The notes under the pieces were generated by a model. That model saw nothing but the letters and a program-made list of their open reading frames with translations, ran no database searches and had not been told where the DNA came from. A stretch of 5,010 bases of DNA from an uncultured Mollicutes bacterium (GTDB lineage Bacteria > Bacillota_I > Bacilli_A > MAG-NZ): assembly GCA_913064935.1 (NCBI GenBank), contig CAJYBF010000105.1:1-5010 (forward strand), read 5' to 3'. Shown in pieces: positions 1 to 5,010 of the stretch. A program made the translations under genes and the position numbers. Each line of letters opens with the position of its first letter. Within the stretch, counting starts at the first letter, position 1.

Positions 1-19
1 TATTATTTTTATATCTTGT

Positions 20-2254
20 TTATGTCTTTGCTTTTGCGTTAGTTTTAAGACTAATTCTTTGTCTCAAAACTTTCATTTTATCTATATGTTCCGTCCAATA
101 TGTATCTACCACTCTTAAAGTAACTGCCTTTAAGAATTCATTTTCTGTTTCAGTTGGAAACTTGCTTGTTTTTAATCTTAATACATCGTGCACAAGATCT
201 TTAATGATTTCATTAACTTCTTGAACATTTTTACCATCGATATCCTCTACTGCTAAAGTACCAGGAACAAATAAATCTCCATCTACTCCTTTAACTAAAG
301 CCTCATAATCAACTCCATTTTCGTTAATATAAGCACTTACAGTATCGGAAACACTCGAATCTATCATTCCAAACACAATATCATCAACGTTTTCCTTAAT
401 TAATAACTCTTCACGTTGGTTATAAATAACTTCTCTTTGTTTTCTAATAACTTCATCATATTGAAGAATCGTTTTACGTTGATCGAAGTTATTACCCTCA
501 ATCCTTTTTTGTGCAGCTTCAACTGTTTTTGAAATCATTTTTGATTCTATTGGTTTTTCATTATCTCCAGATCCTGACAGTCTTTCAACCATCGACTTAA
601 ATCTGTCTCCACCGAATCTAACCATTAACTCATCATCAGCAGATAAATAGAATCTAGTATACCCAGGATCACCTTGACGTCCAGAACGTCCACGTAATTG
701 ATTATCAATTCTTCGAGACTCATGTCTTTCAGTACCAATTACTGCTAATCCGCCAAGTTCAACAACACCTTCACCTAATTTAATATCGGTACCACGTCCG
801 GCCATATTAGTTGCGATGGTAACCGAACCTTTTTGACCAGCATTTTGAACAATTTCTGCTTCTCTTTCATGTTGTTTCGCATTTAATACATCGTGCTTAA
901 CACCATGTTTTTTAAGTAGTCTTGATAATAGCTCACTCGTTTCGATTGAAACAGTACCAACCAACATTGGTTGACCTTTATCGTATCTTCCTTTAATCTC
1001 TTTAGCTATAGCCTTATATTTTGACTCCATTGTAGAAAACAGTAAGTCGGGCATATCTTGTCTAATAATAGGTCTGTTTGTAGGTACTTCCATTACGTAC
1101 ATATTATAGATGTTTCTAAATTCTTCTTCCTCTGTTTTCGCAGTACCAGTCATTCCTGATAACTTTTTATACATTCTAAAGAAGTTTTGATATGTAATAG
1201 TCGCCATAGTCGTAGTTTCTTTTTTTACTTCAACATTTTCTTTCGATTCTAATGCTTGGTGTAATCCTTCACTGAATTGTCTACCCTGCATTAAACGACC
1301 GGTAAATTGGTCAACTATAATTACTTGATTATCTTGAACGACATAATCAACATCTTTAGCCATAACGTAATTAGCACGAAGTGCATTATTAATTCTATGT
1401 AATAAACTTACAAACTTAAGATCATACAGATTTTCAATTCCAAATGATCTTTCAATTCTACTCATACCTTCTTCAGTTAACTGAATAGCTTTCGTCTTGA
1501 CATCAATATCGAAATCGATGTCAGTTCTTAAACTTTTAACTGCCATGTTTGCTTGTTTATATAAACTTTGAGTTTTCTTCTGACCACCTGAAATAATTAA
1601 TGGTGTTCTAGCTTCATCAACTAAAATTGAATCTACCTCATCAATAATCGCATAGTTAAGTGGTCTTTGAACCATATCATGTTTAAAAATAACCATGTGA
1701 TCACGTAAATAATCAAATCCTACTTCAGAATTTGTAGAGTACATTATGTCACAAGCATAAGCATCTCTTTTTTCTTGTTTTGTTAATACGCGGATATTTA
1801 ATCCTAGCGTTAAACCTAAAAATCCGTAAATTTGTCCGTAAGTTCCTTCAGTTTCACGAGCAGCCAAGTACTCATTTACTGTGATAATGTGAACTCCATT
1901 ACCTGACAACGCATTTAAGTAAGCTGTAAAAATTCCTGTCAAAGTCTTACCTTCACCAGTTCTCATCTCAGCTATGTTTCCGCCATGTAAAATATATGCT
2001 CCGATAACTTGAGTCTTGTAAGCTAACTCATTCGTTACTCTTAAAGCAGCCTCTCTTACCAGTGCAAAAGCATCAACTAAAATATCATCCAAAGAAGATC
2101 CATTCTTAATAGCTTCCTTAAACTCAGCAGTTCTTTGCTTAAACTCCTCTTCAGTAAAATTCTTATATTTTGGCTCAAGGGCCAAAACTTTATCAGCAAT
2201 TTTACCCGCTTCTTTCAACTCTCTTAATGATAAATCAAACATTTGCTTCAGCAT
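20..2254 (-). CDS. secA: Protein translocase motor ATPase SecA, C-terminus cut short by an apparent premature stop
   Basis: SecA is the ATPase that pushes unfolded preproteins through the SecYEG channel at the inner face of the membrane. The visible hallmarks are all SecA-typical: Walker A MRTGEGKT (residues 97-104), Walker B IIDEVD (203-208), the DEARTPLIISG segment (213-223), NMAGRGTDI (483-491), the arginine-rich QLRGRSGRQGDPG (519-531), LQYDEV (597-602), and YWTEHID (719-725) of the helical scaffold. The ATG is preceded by a GGAGGT Shine-Dalgarno site at 2261-2266. The frame stops at residue 744, just after LRQ, where family members continue for at least several dozen residues. From residue 733 the sequence departs from the usual LRQGI-L-AYAQ pattern although the reading frame still seems aligned, and a TAA falls where a Leu is expected. 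I read this as sequence error or very recent damage at the window edge, not a natural end. It follows hpf, as in many Firmicutes, but has its own promoter. Confidence 0.96.
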   Translation of the reverse strand: MLKQMFDLSLRELKEAGKIADKVLALEPKYKNFTEEEFKQRTAEFKEAIKNGSSLDDILVDAFALVREAALRVTNELAYKTQVIGAYILHGGNIAEMRTGEGKTLTGIFTAYLNALSGNGVHIITVNEYLAARETEGTYGQIYGFLGLTLGLNIRVLTKQEKRDAYACDIMYSTNSEVGFDYLRDHMVIFKHDMVQRPLNYAIIDEVDSILVDEARTPLIISGGQKKTQSLYKQANMAVKSLRTDIDFDIDVKTKAIQLTEEGMSRIERSFGIENLYDLKFVSLLHRINNALRANYVMAKDVDYVVQDNQVIIVDQFTGRLMQGRQFSEGLHQALESKENVEVKKETTTMATITYQNFFRMYKKLSGMTGTAKTEEEEFRNIYNMYVMEVPTNRPIIRQDMPDLLFSTMESKYKAIAKEIKGRYDKGQPMLVGTVSIETSELLSRLLKKHGVKHDVLNAKQHEREAEIVQNAGQKGSVTIATNMAGRGTDIKLGEGVVELGGLAVIGTERHESRRIDNQLRGRSGRQGDPGYTRFYLSADDELMVRFGGDRFKSMVERLSGSGDNEKPIESKMISKTVEAAQKRIEGNNFDQRKTILQYDEVIRKQREVIYNQREELLIKENVDDIVFGMIDSSVSDTVSAYINENGVDYEALVKGVDGDLFVPGTLAVEDIDGKNVQEVNEIIKDLVHDVLRLKTSKFPTETENEFLKAVTLRVVDTYWTEHIDKMKVLRQRISLKTNAKAKT

Positions 2255-2260
2255 TTTCTA

Positions 2261-2266
2261 ACCTCC
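2261..2266 (-). promoter_or_regulatory. Ribosome binding site of secA
   Basis: On the minus strand the site reads GGAGGT, six bases, followed by TTAGAAA and the ATG. It fixes the secA start at 2254, which also gives the expected SecA N-terminus. Confidence 0.8.
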
Positions 2267-2287
2267 AAATAGTTATTTATAACATTC

Positions 2288-2308
2288 CGATAATTATCCA
2301 AATTATCG
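2288..2308 (-). repeat. Perfect inverted repeat in the secA 5' untranslated region
   Basis: Two 8-base arms, CGATAATT and AATTATCG, flank a 5-base spacer and match perfectly. The repeat lies downstream of the predicted secA start of transcription (about 2333) and about 20 bases before the Shine-Dalgarno site. No T-run follows it, so it is not an intrinsic terminator. It could be an operator or a weak mRNA hairpin. The arms are AT-rich, so some chance of coincidence remains. Confidence 0.5.
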
Positions 2309-2339
2309 TCATCTATTTTTGTTAACAATTCCAACTAAT

Positions 2340-2368
2340 ATAATATCATTACTAAACAATATTATCAA
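2340..2368 (-). promoter_or_regulatory. Sigma-A type promoter of secA
   Basis: A TTGATA -35 box (2363-2368) and a TATTAT -10 box (2340-2345) are separated by exactly 17 bases. Each box matches the housekeeping consensus at five of six positions. It begins about 10 bases after the hpf terminator, which fits secA being transcribed from its own start. The predicted start of transcription is near 2333, giving a leader of about 80 bases. Confidence 0.7.
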
Positions 2369-2377
2369 GAATTGAGC

Positions 2378-2403
2378 AAAAAAAAGACTGTGAATTTCAC
2401 AGC
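2378..2403 (-). terminator. Intrinsic terminator after hpf
   Basis: Immediately after the hpf stop codon the transcript can fold GCUGUGA against UCACAGU (seven pairs including one G-U, AAU loop), followed by C and eight U. This is a standard Rho-independent terminator and separates hpf from secA. Confidence 0.85.
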
Positions 2404-2943
2404 CTAGTTTGTTTCTATTAATGCATAATTTCCGTCTTCACGAATGTACAGAACATTTACTTTCAGCGACGCTTCGTCTAAGAAAATAAAGAAGTCATGA
2501 TCAACCATTTCCATTTGATCAATTGCTTCGGTAACGTTCATAGGTGTTAAATCATAAGATTTAATACGAACAATCTCCGTTTGAGGAGCTTTTCTTTCCT
2601 TGTCTTGTTCTTTTGCGAAGAAGTCAGCTATACCTTCTCTGTCCTTCAGAATCTTGTTCACTTTAGATTTGAACTTCTTGATTTGACGCTCTAACTTATC
2701 AACTGATAAGTCAATCGCTGAATAAATATCTTTATCAGATACTTCAGTTCTAAGAGTAAAGTGCTTAGAGGGGATGGTAACTTCAACTTTATGATGGTCA
2801 TTATAAACCTTACATAAAACTCTTACTCTTAGTTCATCACGATAATTGAAAAACTTTTCGAGCTTACTCATTTTATCTGTAGCAAAGCTATTAATAGCTG
2901 GAGTAATCTCTAATCCATTTTTTCCTACTACTTCTACTAACAT
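2404..2943 (-). CDS. hpf: Ribosome hibernation-promoting factor, long form (HPF/RaiA family)
   Basis: The long form of HPF dimerises 70S ribosomes into inactive 100S particles in stationary phase or stress. The 179 residues match the usual long-form length. Residues 1 to about 100 form the S30AE domain that sits in the decoding centre (start MLVEVVGKNGLEITPAI, then a basic stretch ending LERQIKKFKSKVNKI). After a charged linker, residues about 124-179 form the C-terminal dimerisation domain, with the family-typical pattern RIKSYDLTPMNVTEAIDQM, then DHDFFIFLDE and DGNYALIETN. The ATG at 2943 is preceded by GGGAG (2951-2955) at good spacing. The gene sits between csp and secA; hpf next to secA is a common Firmicute arrangement. 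It has its own promoter and ends in a TAG followed directly by a terminator. Confidence 0.96.
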   Translation of the reverse strand: MLVEVVGKNGLEITPAINSFATDKMSKLEKFFNYRDELRVRVLCKVYNDHHKVEVTIPSKHFTLRTEVSDKDIYSAIDLSVDKLERQIKKFKSKVNKILKDREGIADFFAKEQDKERKAPQTEIVRIKSYDLTPMNVTEAIDQMEMVDHDFFIFLDEASLKVNVLYIREDGNYALIETN

Positions 2944-2967
2944 ATTATCACTCCCATCTTTGTAGAA

Positions 2968-2996
2968 AGTATACTACGATTTTAATACTATGTAAA
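2968..2996 (-). promoter_or_regulatory. Sigma-A type promoter of hpf
   Basis: A TTTACA -35 box (2991-2996) and a TATACT -10 box (2968-2973) are separated by exactly 17 bases, each one mismatch from consensus. It fills the short gap between csp and hpf, and the leader would be only about 20 bases. I did not see a clear stress-sigma (SigB or SigH) pattern in its place. Confidence 0.7.
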
Positions 2997-3011
2997 CCTA
3001 AACACGCTCTA

Positions 3012-3212
3012 TTATGCGATTTTTTCAACATTCGTTGCCTGTAATCCCTTATCGCCTTTCACTAACTCGAAATCAACTAATTCCCCTTCAGCCAACGTTC
3101 GATAACCGTTAATATTTATTGCTGAATAGTGAACGAATATATCATCGTACTCATCTTTCACAATAAATCCGTAACCTTTTTCATTATTAAACCACTTCAC
3201 TGTACCTTTCAT
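3012..3212 (-). CDS. csp: Cold-shock protein, CspA/CspB family
   Basis: This small single-domain nucleic-acid chaperone binds single-stranded RNA and DNA and melts mRNA structure, often at low temperature. The 66 residues match the family length. The five-stranded cold-shock fold is marked by KWFNNEKGYGFI (residues 6-17, holding RNP-1 KGYGFI) and DIFVHYS (24-30, RNP-2), then GYRTLAEGE and the C-terminal LQATNVEKI. Tyr14, Phe16, Phe26 and His28 are typical nucleic-acid-stacking positions. I start it at 3212: an AGGAGGT site (3217-3223) precedes this ATG, whereas an extension to 3242 would add ten residues outside the family. Adjacent TAA and TAG codons end it. No terminator follows, so it may read through into hpf. 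Its promoter is unclear; a weak TTGATT-17-TAAAGT lies at 3243-3271. It is unusual to find csp between the comFC position and hpf. Confidence 0.95.
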   Translation of the reverse strand: MKGTVKWFNNEKGYGFIVKDEYDDIFVHYSAININGYRTLAEGELVDFELVKGDKGLQATNVEKIA

Positions 3213-3216
3213 GCTT

Positions 3217-3223
3217 ACCTCCT
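3217..3223 (-). promoter_or_regulatory. Strong ribosome binding site deciding the csp start
   Basis: The minus strand reads AGGAGGT, seven bases, four bases before the ATG at 3212. It rules out the longer reading from 3242, which would place this site inside the coding region. Confidence 0.85.
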
Positions 3224-3267
3224 GAAAATAGTGTCTATACATACTTTAAAATATAAACTTTCAGCAA

Positions 3268-3594
3268 TCAATAATTTTTTGAAGACATATTTTGACACTG
3301 GAGGTAATAATCGCCAACAATAAAGAGTTTTTCGGTGTCGAAGTCAAGATAAGAGAAGATTTGTCGATTATTAAGAAAATCGTCAACAAACGTAAACAAA
3401 GTGTTCATAACTACACCTTTATGGTACAAAATTGTCGAAACCAAACATATTAAGTCTAGTTCATTTTTGGCGTAAATGAAATAGATTTTTGTATAACCAA
3501 TGTAGAAATAATCAATTTCAAAACATCTTGTACATATATGATTAACAGAAAATACGTTTTTAAAACTTTTTCTTTCTATTTTTTGGCAAAACAT
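3268..3594 (-). pseudogene. comFC: Probable decayed comFC (ComF phosphoribosyltransferase-like) remnant
   Basis: Intact ComFC is about 220-240 residues: an N-terminal zinc ribbon and a phosphoribosyltransferase-like domain, needed for natural DNA uptake. This frame has 108 codons. Its start resembles the ComF zinc ribbon (FCQKI at 2-6, KNVF at 12-15, C21-x2-C24), but only three of the four usual cysteines are present. The part after YAKNELD and YHKG (57-60) resembles the first ComF helices. The catalytic middle, including the RGFNQ motif, is absent. FSYLDFDTEKLFIVGDYY (80-97) then resembles the segment leading into VDDxYTTGAT, but the first Asp is Gly and TTGAT has become unrecognisable. After the TGA stop the same frame continues with LLKVYILKYV to a TAG at 3235-3237, like a ComF C-terminus. 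Its place upstream of hpf-secA is the normal comFC position. A GGGGGA site and a modest promoter precede it, so a small expressed protein cannot be excluded. The identity rests on remembered motifs and position. Confidence 0.5.
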
Positions 3595-3612
3595 AAAATC
3601 CCCCTAGGAATT

Positions 3613-3641
3613 ATTATAAATATTAGCCATTTTACTGCAAA
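3613..3641 (-). promoter_or_regulatory. Possible promoter of the comFC-like remnant
   Basis: A perfect TATAAT (3613-3618) lies 17 bases after TTTGCA (3636-3641), which matches the -35 consensus at four of six positions. The -35 box overlaps the T-tract of the rplS terminator. In DNA this AT-rich a TATAAT can arise by chance, so support is moderate. Confidence 0.4.
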
Positions 3642-3663
3642 AAAAAAACACTAAGTGTGTTTT
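3639..3663 (-). terminator. Intrinsic terminator after rplS
   Basis: Directly after the rplS stop codon the transcript can fold AAAACAC against GUGUUUU with a five-base ACUUA loop, running into a ten-base U tract (A-run 3639-3648 on the plus strand). The stem is AU-rich but the tail is long, so it should work as a Rho-independent terminator. Confidence 0.75.
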
Positions 3664-3664
3664 C

Positions 3665-4012
3665 TTATCTACGTTCTTTAATACGTGCAGCTTTAGTAGA
3701 CAACTTACGAATGTAATGTAATTTGGCTCTACGAACTTTACCACGTCTTAGTACTTGAATACTTTCAATAGAAGGTGTGTGAACTGGGAAAGTTCTTTCA
3801 ACCCCAACACCGTAAGATATTTTTCTTACTGTGAAAGTTTCACCAATTCCACCGTTTTGACGTTTAATTACTAAACCTTTAAAAACTTGGATACGAGTTT
3901 TTTCGCCCTCTTTGATTGTTACATTTACTCTAACTGTGTCTCCAGATCTAAAATCTGGTAAGTCAGTTTTCATGTACTCTTGTGTAATATCTTTGATTAA
4001 TTGTTGACTCAT
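3665..4012 (-). CDS. rplS: 50S ribosomal protein L19
   Basis: L19 is a large-subunit protein near the 30S-50S interface. The 115 residues match the family length and pattern: an N-terminal helix [39 protein letters not shown], the glycine-rich [26 protein letters not shown], then [25 protein letters not shown] and a basic C-terminus. I start it at 4012, where AAGGAG (4022-4027) precedes the ATG. A frame opening at a GTG at 4063 would add 17 residues foreign to L19 and would overlap the leader hairpin. In many Firmicutes rplS follows trmD; here it stands alone with its own promoter, leader and terminator, behind an unrelated membrane-protein gene. Confidence 0.97.
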   Translation of the reverse strand: MSQQLIKDITQEYMKTDLPDFRSGDTVRVNVTIKEGEKTRIQVFKGLVIKRQNGGIGETFTVRKISYGVGVERTFPVHTPSIESIQVLRRGKVRRAKLHYIRKLSTKAARIKERR

Positions 4013-4034
4013 GGTCTCACGCTCCTTATAATTG

Positions 4035-4061
4035 GTGCTCATAGTCAAGCCATCGGAACAC
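4035..4061 (-). ncRNA. Hairpin in the rplS leader, likely L19 autoregulatory element
   Basis: In the transcript GUGUUC pairs with GAGCAC (six pairs, one G-U). After a CG bulge on the 5' side, AUGG pairs with CUAU, closing a five-base CUUGA loop. The hairpin begins about 13 bases after the predicted start of transcription and ends about 8 bases before the rplS Shine-Dalgarno site. A ribosomal protein L19 leader is a known RNA family in low-GC Firmicutes. The position and the bulged hairpin agree with it, but I could not compare the conserved bases, so family membership is inference. Confidence 0.6.
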
Positions 4062-4079
4062 ACTTTTTACTGCCTAAAA

Positions 4080-4108
4080 ATAATATCATATTATGTTTTA
4101 ATAATCAA
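4080..4108 (-). promoter_or_regulatory. Sigma-A type promoter of rplS
   Basis: A TTGATT -35 box (4103-4108) and a TATTAT -10 box (4080-4085) are separated by exactly 17 bases. The predicted start of transcription is near 4074, giving a leader of about 60 bases that contains the hairpin at 4035-4061. It lies in the short gap after the membrane-protein gene. Confidence 0.7.
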
Positions 4109-4144
4109 CATCATTTAACTTAAATTTAATCACTTGTGAATTGA

Positions 4145-5010
4145 TTATGATGGTATGTCTAATTTTCTTGGTCCATTCATAAAGAATAGAACCATCCAAC
4201 CACAAAGGGTAAAATAACCTGAATGCCATATAACAAATCCTAATCCGCCCCAAGTCGCATAGTCCTTAGTCTCATTAACTATCATAAACGAATCACGAAT
4301 GGCAGAAAGCCCCCATCTGATTTCAGGTACAGGATTTACCATTTGCAATTGAGAAATCGCCTCTGGCCAGTATTCAATAGGTAAATGGTAGAATACTGAA
4401 TAACTTCCATATCCTATACAAAAGACAGCCATAACCACTGTGAATATTCTATACATTCTAAGTTCTTTTTTTGACTTATCATCCTTAAAAGAATAAATCT
4501 TTTTTAACTGAATTAGCACTAGTGGAGTAATAGCCAAGAAAGCTAACCCCCAAAATGTTTCTTCTATAGCGAACAATAAGTGTAATTTTGTTATAGTTCC
4601 TCCATAAGCAAAAACCTGAGAAACAGATAATAGAGCAAAGAAAATATATGGTGTTTTTGTTTCAAAAAAATACAATATTTTACTTGATTTATGTGAATCA
4701 AGTATTGGTAGATCCTTGTTCACTTGTAACAACGCACTCATTATTAAATATGCAAACGATATTTCCGCAAACATAGCAAAGCTTCGAATCAACAACGCAC
4801 TATTTGCTAAAGTGTCAAACCATGCAAGTTGTCCAAGATAACTAGATACAAATATAGATCTATAAAAAGCTACACAAATGAAGATCATACCAAAGATTCT
4901 CATCTTTTTTCGATATGAGGAAAGAGTTCCCTTGCTCTTCTTTTTCGAATTAGTAAAAATGATAATACCTATTATCAAGTTGATTACATTAATGAAAACT
5001 ATTGTTGCCC
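4145..5010 (-). CDS. Unrecognised multi-pass membrane protein, 5' end outside the window
   Basis: I do not recognise this family. The frame is open to the window edge, so the true start lies upstream; the TTG at 4978 is a Leu inside the first visible helix and has no ribosome binding site. Numbering the 287 visible residues, hydrophobic segments lie at about 1-18, 36-55, 71-94, 118-135, 143-168, 185-208 and 252-277. Lys/Arg-rich loops at 19-37, 95-118 and 169-187 and the RK near the C-terminus alternate with neutral or acidic loops. By the positive-inside rule this predicts an outside N-terminal edge, an inside C-terminus and a long outer loop at about 209-251. Charged residues sit within or at the ends of helices: Arg50, Arg75, Glu82, Glu149, Glu150 and His262. 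There is no Lys in the last helix, so a retinal-binding rhodopsin is unlikely. The gene ends in TAA shortly before the rplS promoter; no clear terminator follows. Confidence 0.8.
   Translation of the reverse strand, partial: ATIVFINVINLIIGIIIFTNSKKKSKGTLSSYRKKMRIFGMIFICVAFYRSIFVSSYLGQLAWFDTLANSALLIRSFAMFAEISFAYLIMSALLQVNKDLPILDSHKSSKILYFFETKTPYIFFALLSVSQVFAYGGTITKLHLLFAIEETFWGLAFLAITPLVLIQLKKIYSFKDDKSKKELRMYRIFTVVMAVFCIGYGSYSVFYHLPIEYWPEAISQLQMVNPVPEIRWGLSAIRDSFMIVNETKDYATWGGLGFVIWHSGYFTLCGWMVLFFMNGPRKLDIPS

Noticed and set aside
3213..3242. Longer csp reading starting at 3242
   Set aside because: It would add ten non-family residues and bury the AGGAGGT site inside the coding region.
3235..3270. 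Use of TGA as tryptophan (Mycoplasma-type code), which would extend the comFC-like frame
   Set aside because: All tryptophans in the clear genes are TGG and no conserved frame contains TGA, so the standard code fits better and the TGA is taken as a stop in a decayed gene.
3230..3299. Six-base arms AGTGTC and GACACT that could pair across the csp upstream region
   Set aside because: The arms are short, about 58 bases apart, lack extension, and one lies inside the remnant frame; chance is likely.
3129..3323. Plus-strand open frame of 64 residues overlapping csp and the comFC remnant
   Set aside because: It runs antisense to a clear cold-shock gene, has no ribosome binding site or recognisable domain, and is explained as a shadow of the minus-strand frames.
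4013..4063. Longer rplS reading starting at a GTG at 4063
   Set aside because: The extra 17 residues are not part of L19, the GTG lies in the leader hairpin, and the ATG at 4012 has a good AAGGAG site.
4109..4147. TAATCA/TGATTA arms after the membrane-protein stop as a terminator
   Set aside because: The stem is short and AT-only apart from one pair, and no T-tract follows.

Overview
This is an AT-rich window in which every convincing gene lies on the minus strand. The long reading frames use the standard code: tryptophan is TGG throughout and no in-frame TGA interrupts a conserved gene. Strong Shine-Dalgarno sites, TTGAxx-17-TATxxT promoters, a long-form HPF next to secA, and an L19 mRNA leader hairpin all point to a low-GC Firmicute. 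A Mollicutes-related lineage that keeps the standard code (Acholeplasma, Haloplasma or Izemoplasma type) is also possible; the exact lineage is inference.

Reading along the direction of transcription (high to low coordinates), the layout is as follows. (1) 5010-4145: the 3' part of an unrecognised multi-pass membrane protein, with seven visible membrane helices and cut by the window edge. (2) 4108-3639: a self-contained rplS unit with promoter, leader hairpin, ribosomal protein L19 and intrinsic terminator. (3) 3594-3235: a short reading frame that looks like the remains of comFC, with part of the zinc-finger N-terminus and a decayed C-terminal phosphoribosyltransferase end but no middle. (4) 3212-3012: a 66-residue cold-shock protein. 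(5) 2996-2378: hpf with its own promoter and a terminator. (6) 2368-1: secA with its own promoter and a 5' UTR inverted repeat, running to the left edge.

The order comFC-like, csp, hpf, secA matches the common Firmicute arrangement comFC-hpf-secA, with a cold-shock gene inserted and comFC eroded. The functions are housekeeping: translation (L19), ribosome hibernation (HPF), RNA chaperoning (Csp) and protein export (SecA). Intrinsic terminators follow rplS and hpf, and good promoters precede rplS, hpf and secA, so the genes look individually tunable rather than one operon. No terminator is seen between csp and hpf, so some co-transcription is likely there.

The points most worth a second look are four. 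The secA frame ends in a cluster of apparent in-frame changes to A, including a premature stop, in the last ~58 bases of the window. The comFC remnant looks like a pseudogene. The membrane protein has an apparent N-out/C-in seven-helix topology with buried charged residues. Hairpins lie in the rplS and secA leaders. No mobile element, CRISPR array, tRNA or rRNA was seen, and no intergenic stretch exceeds 300 bases.
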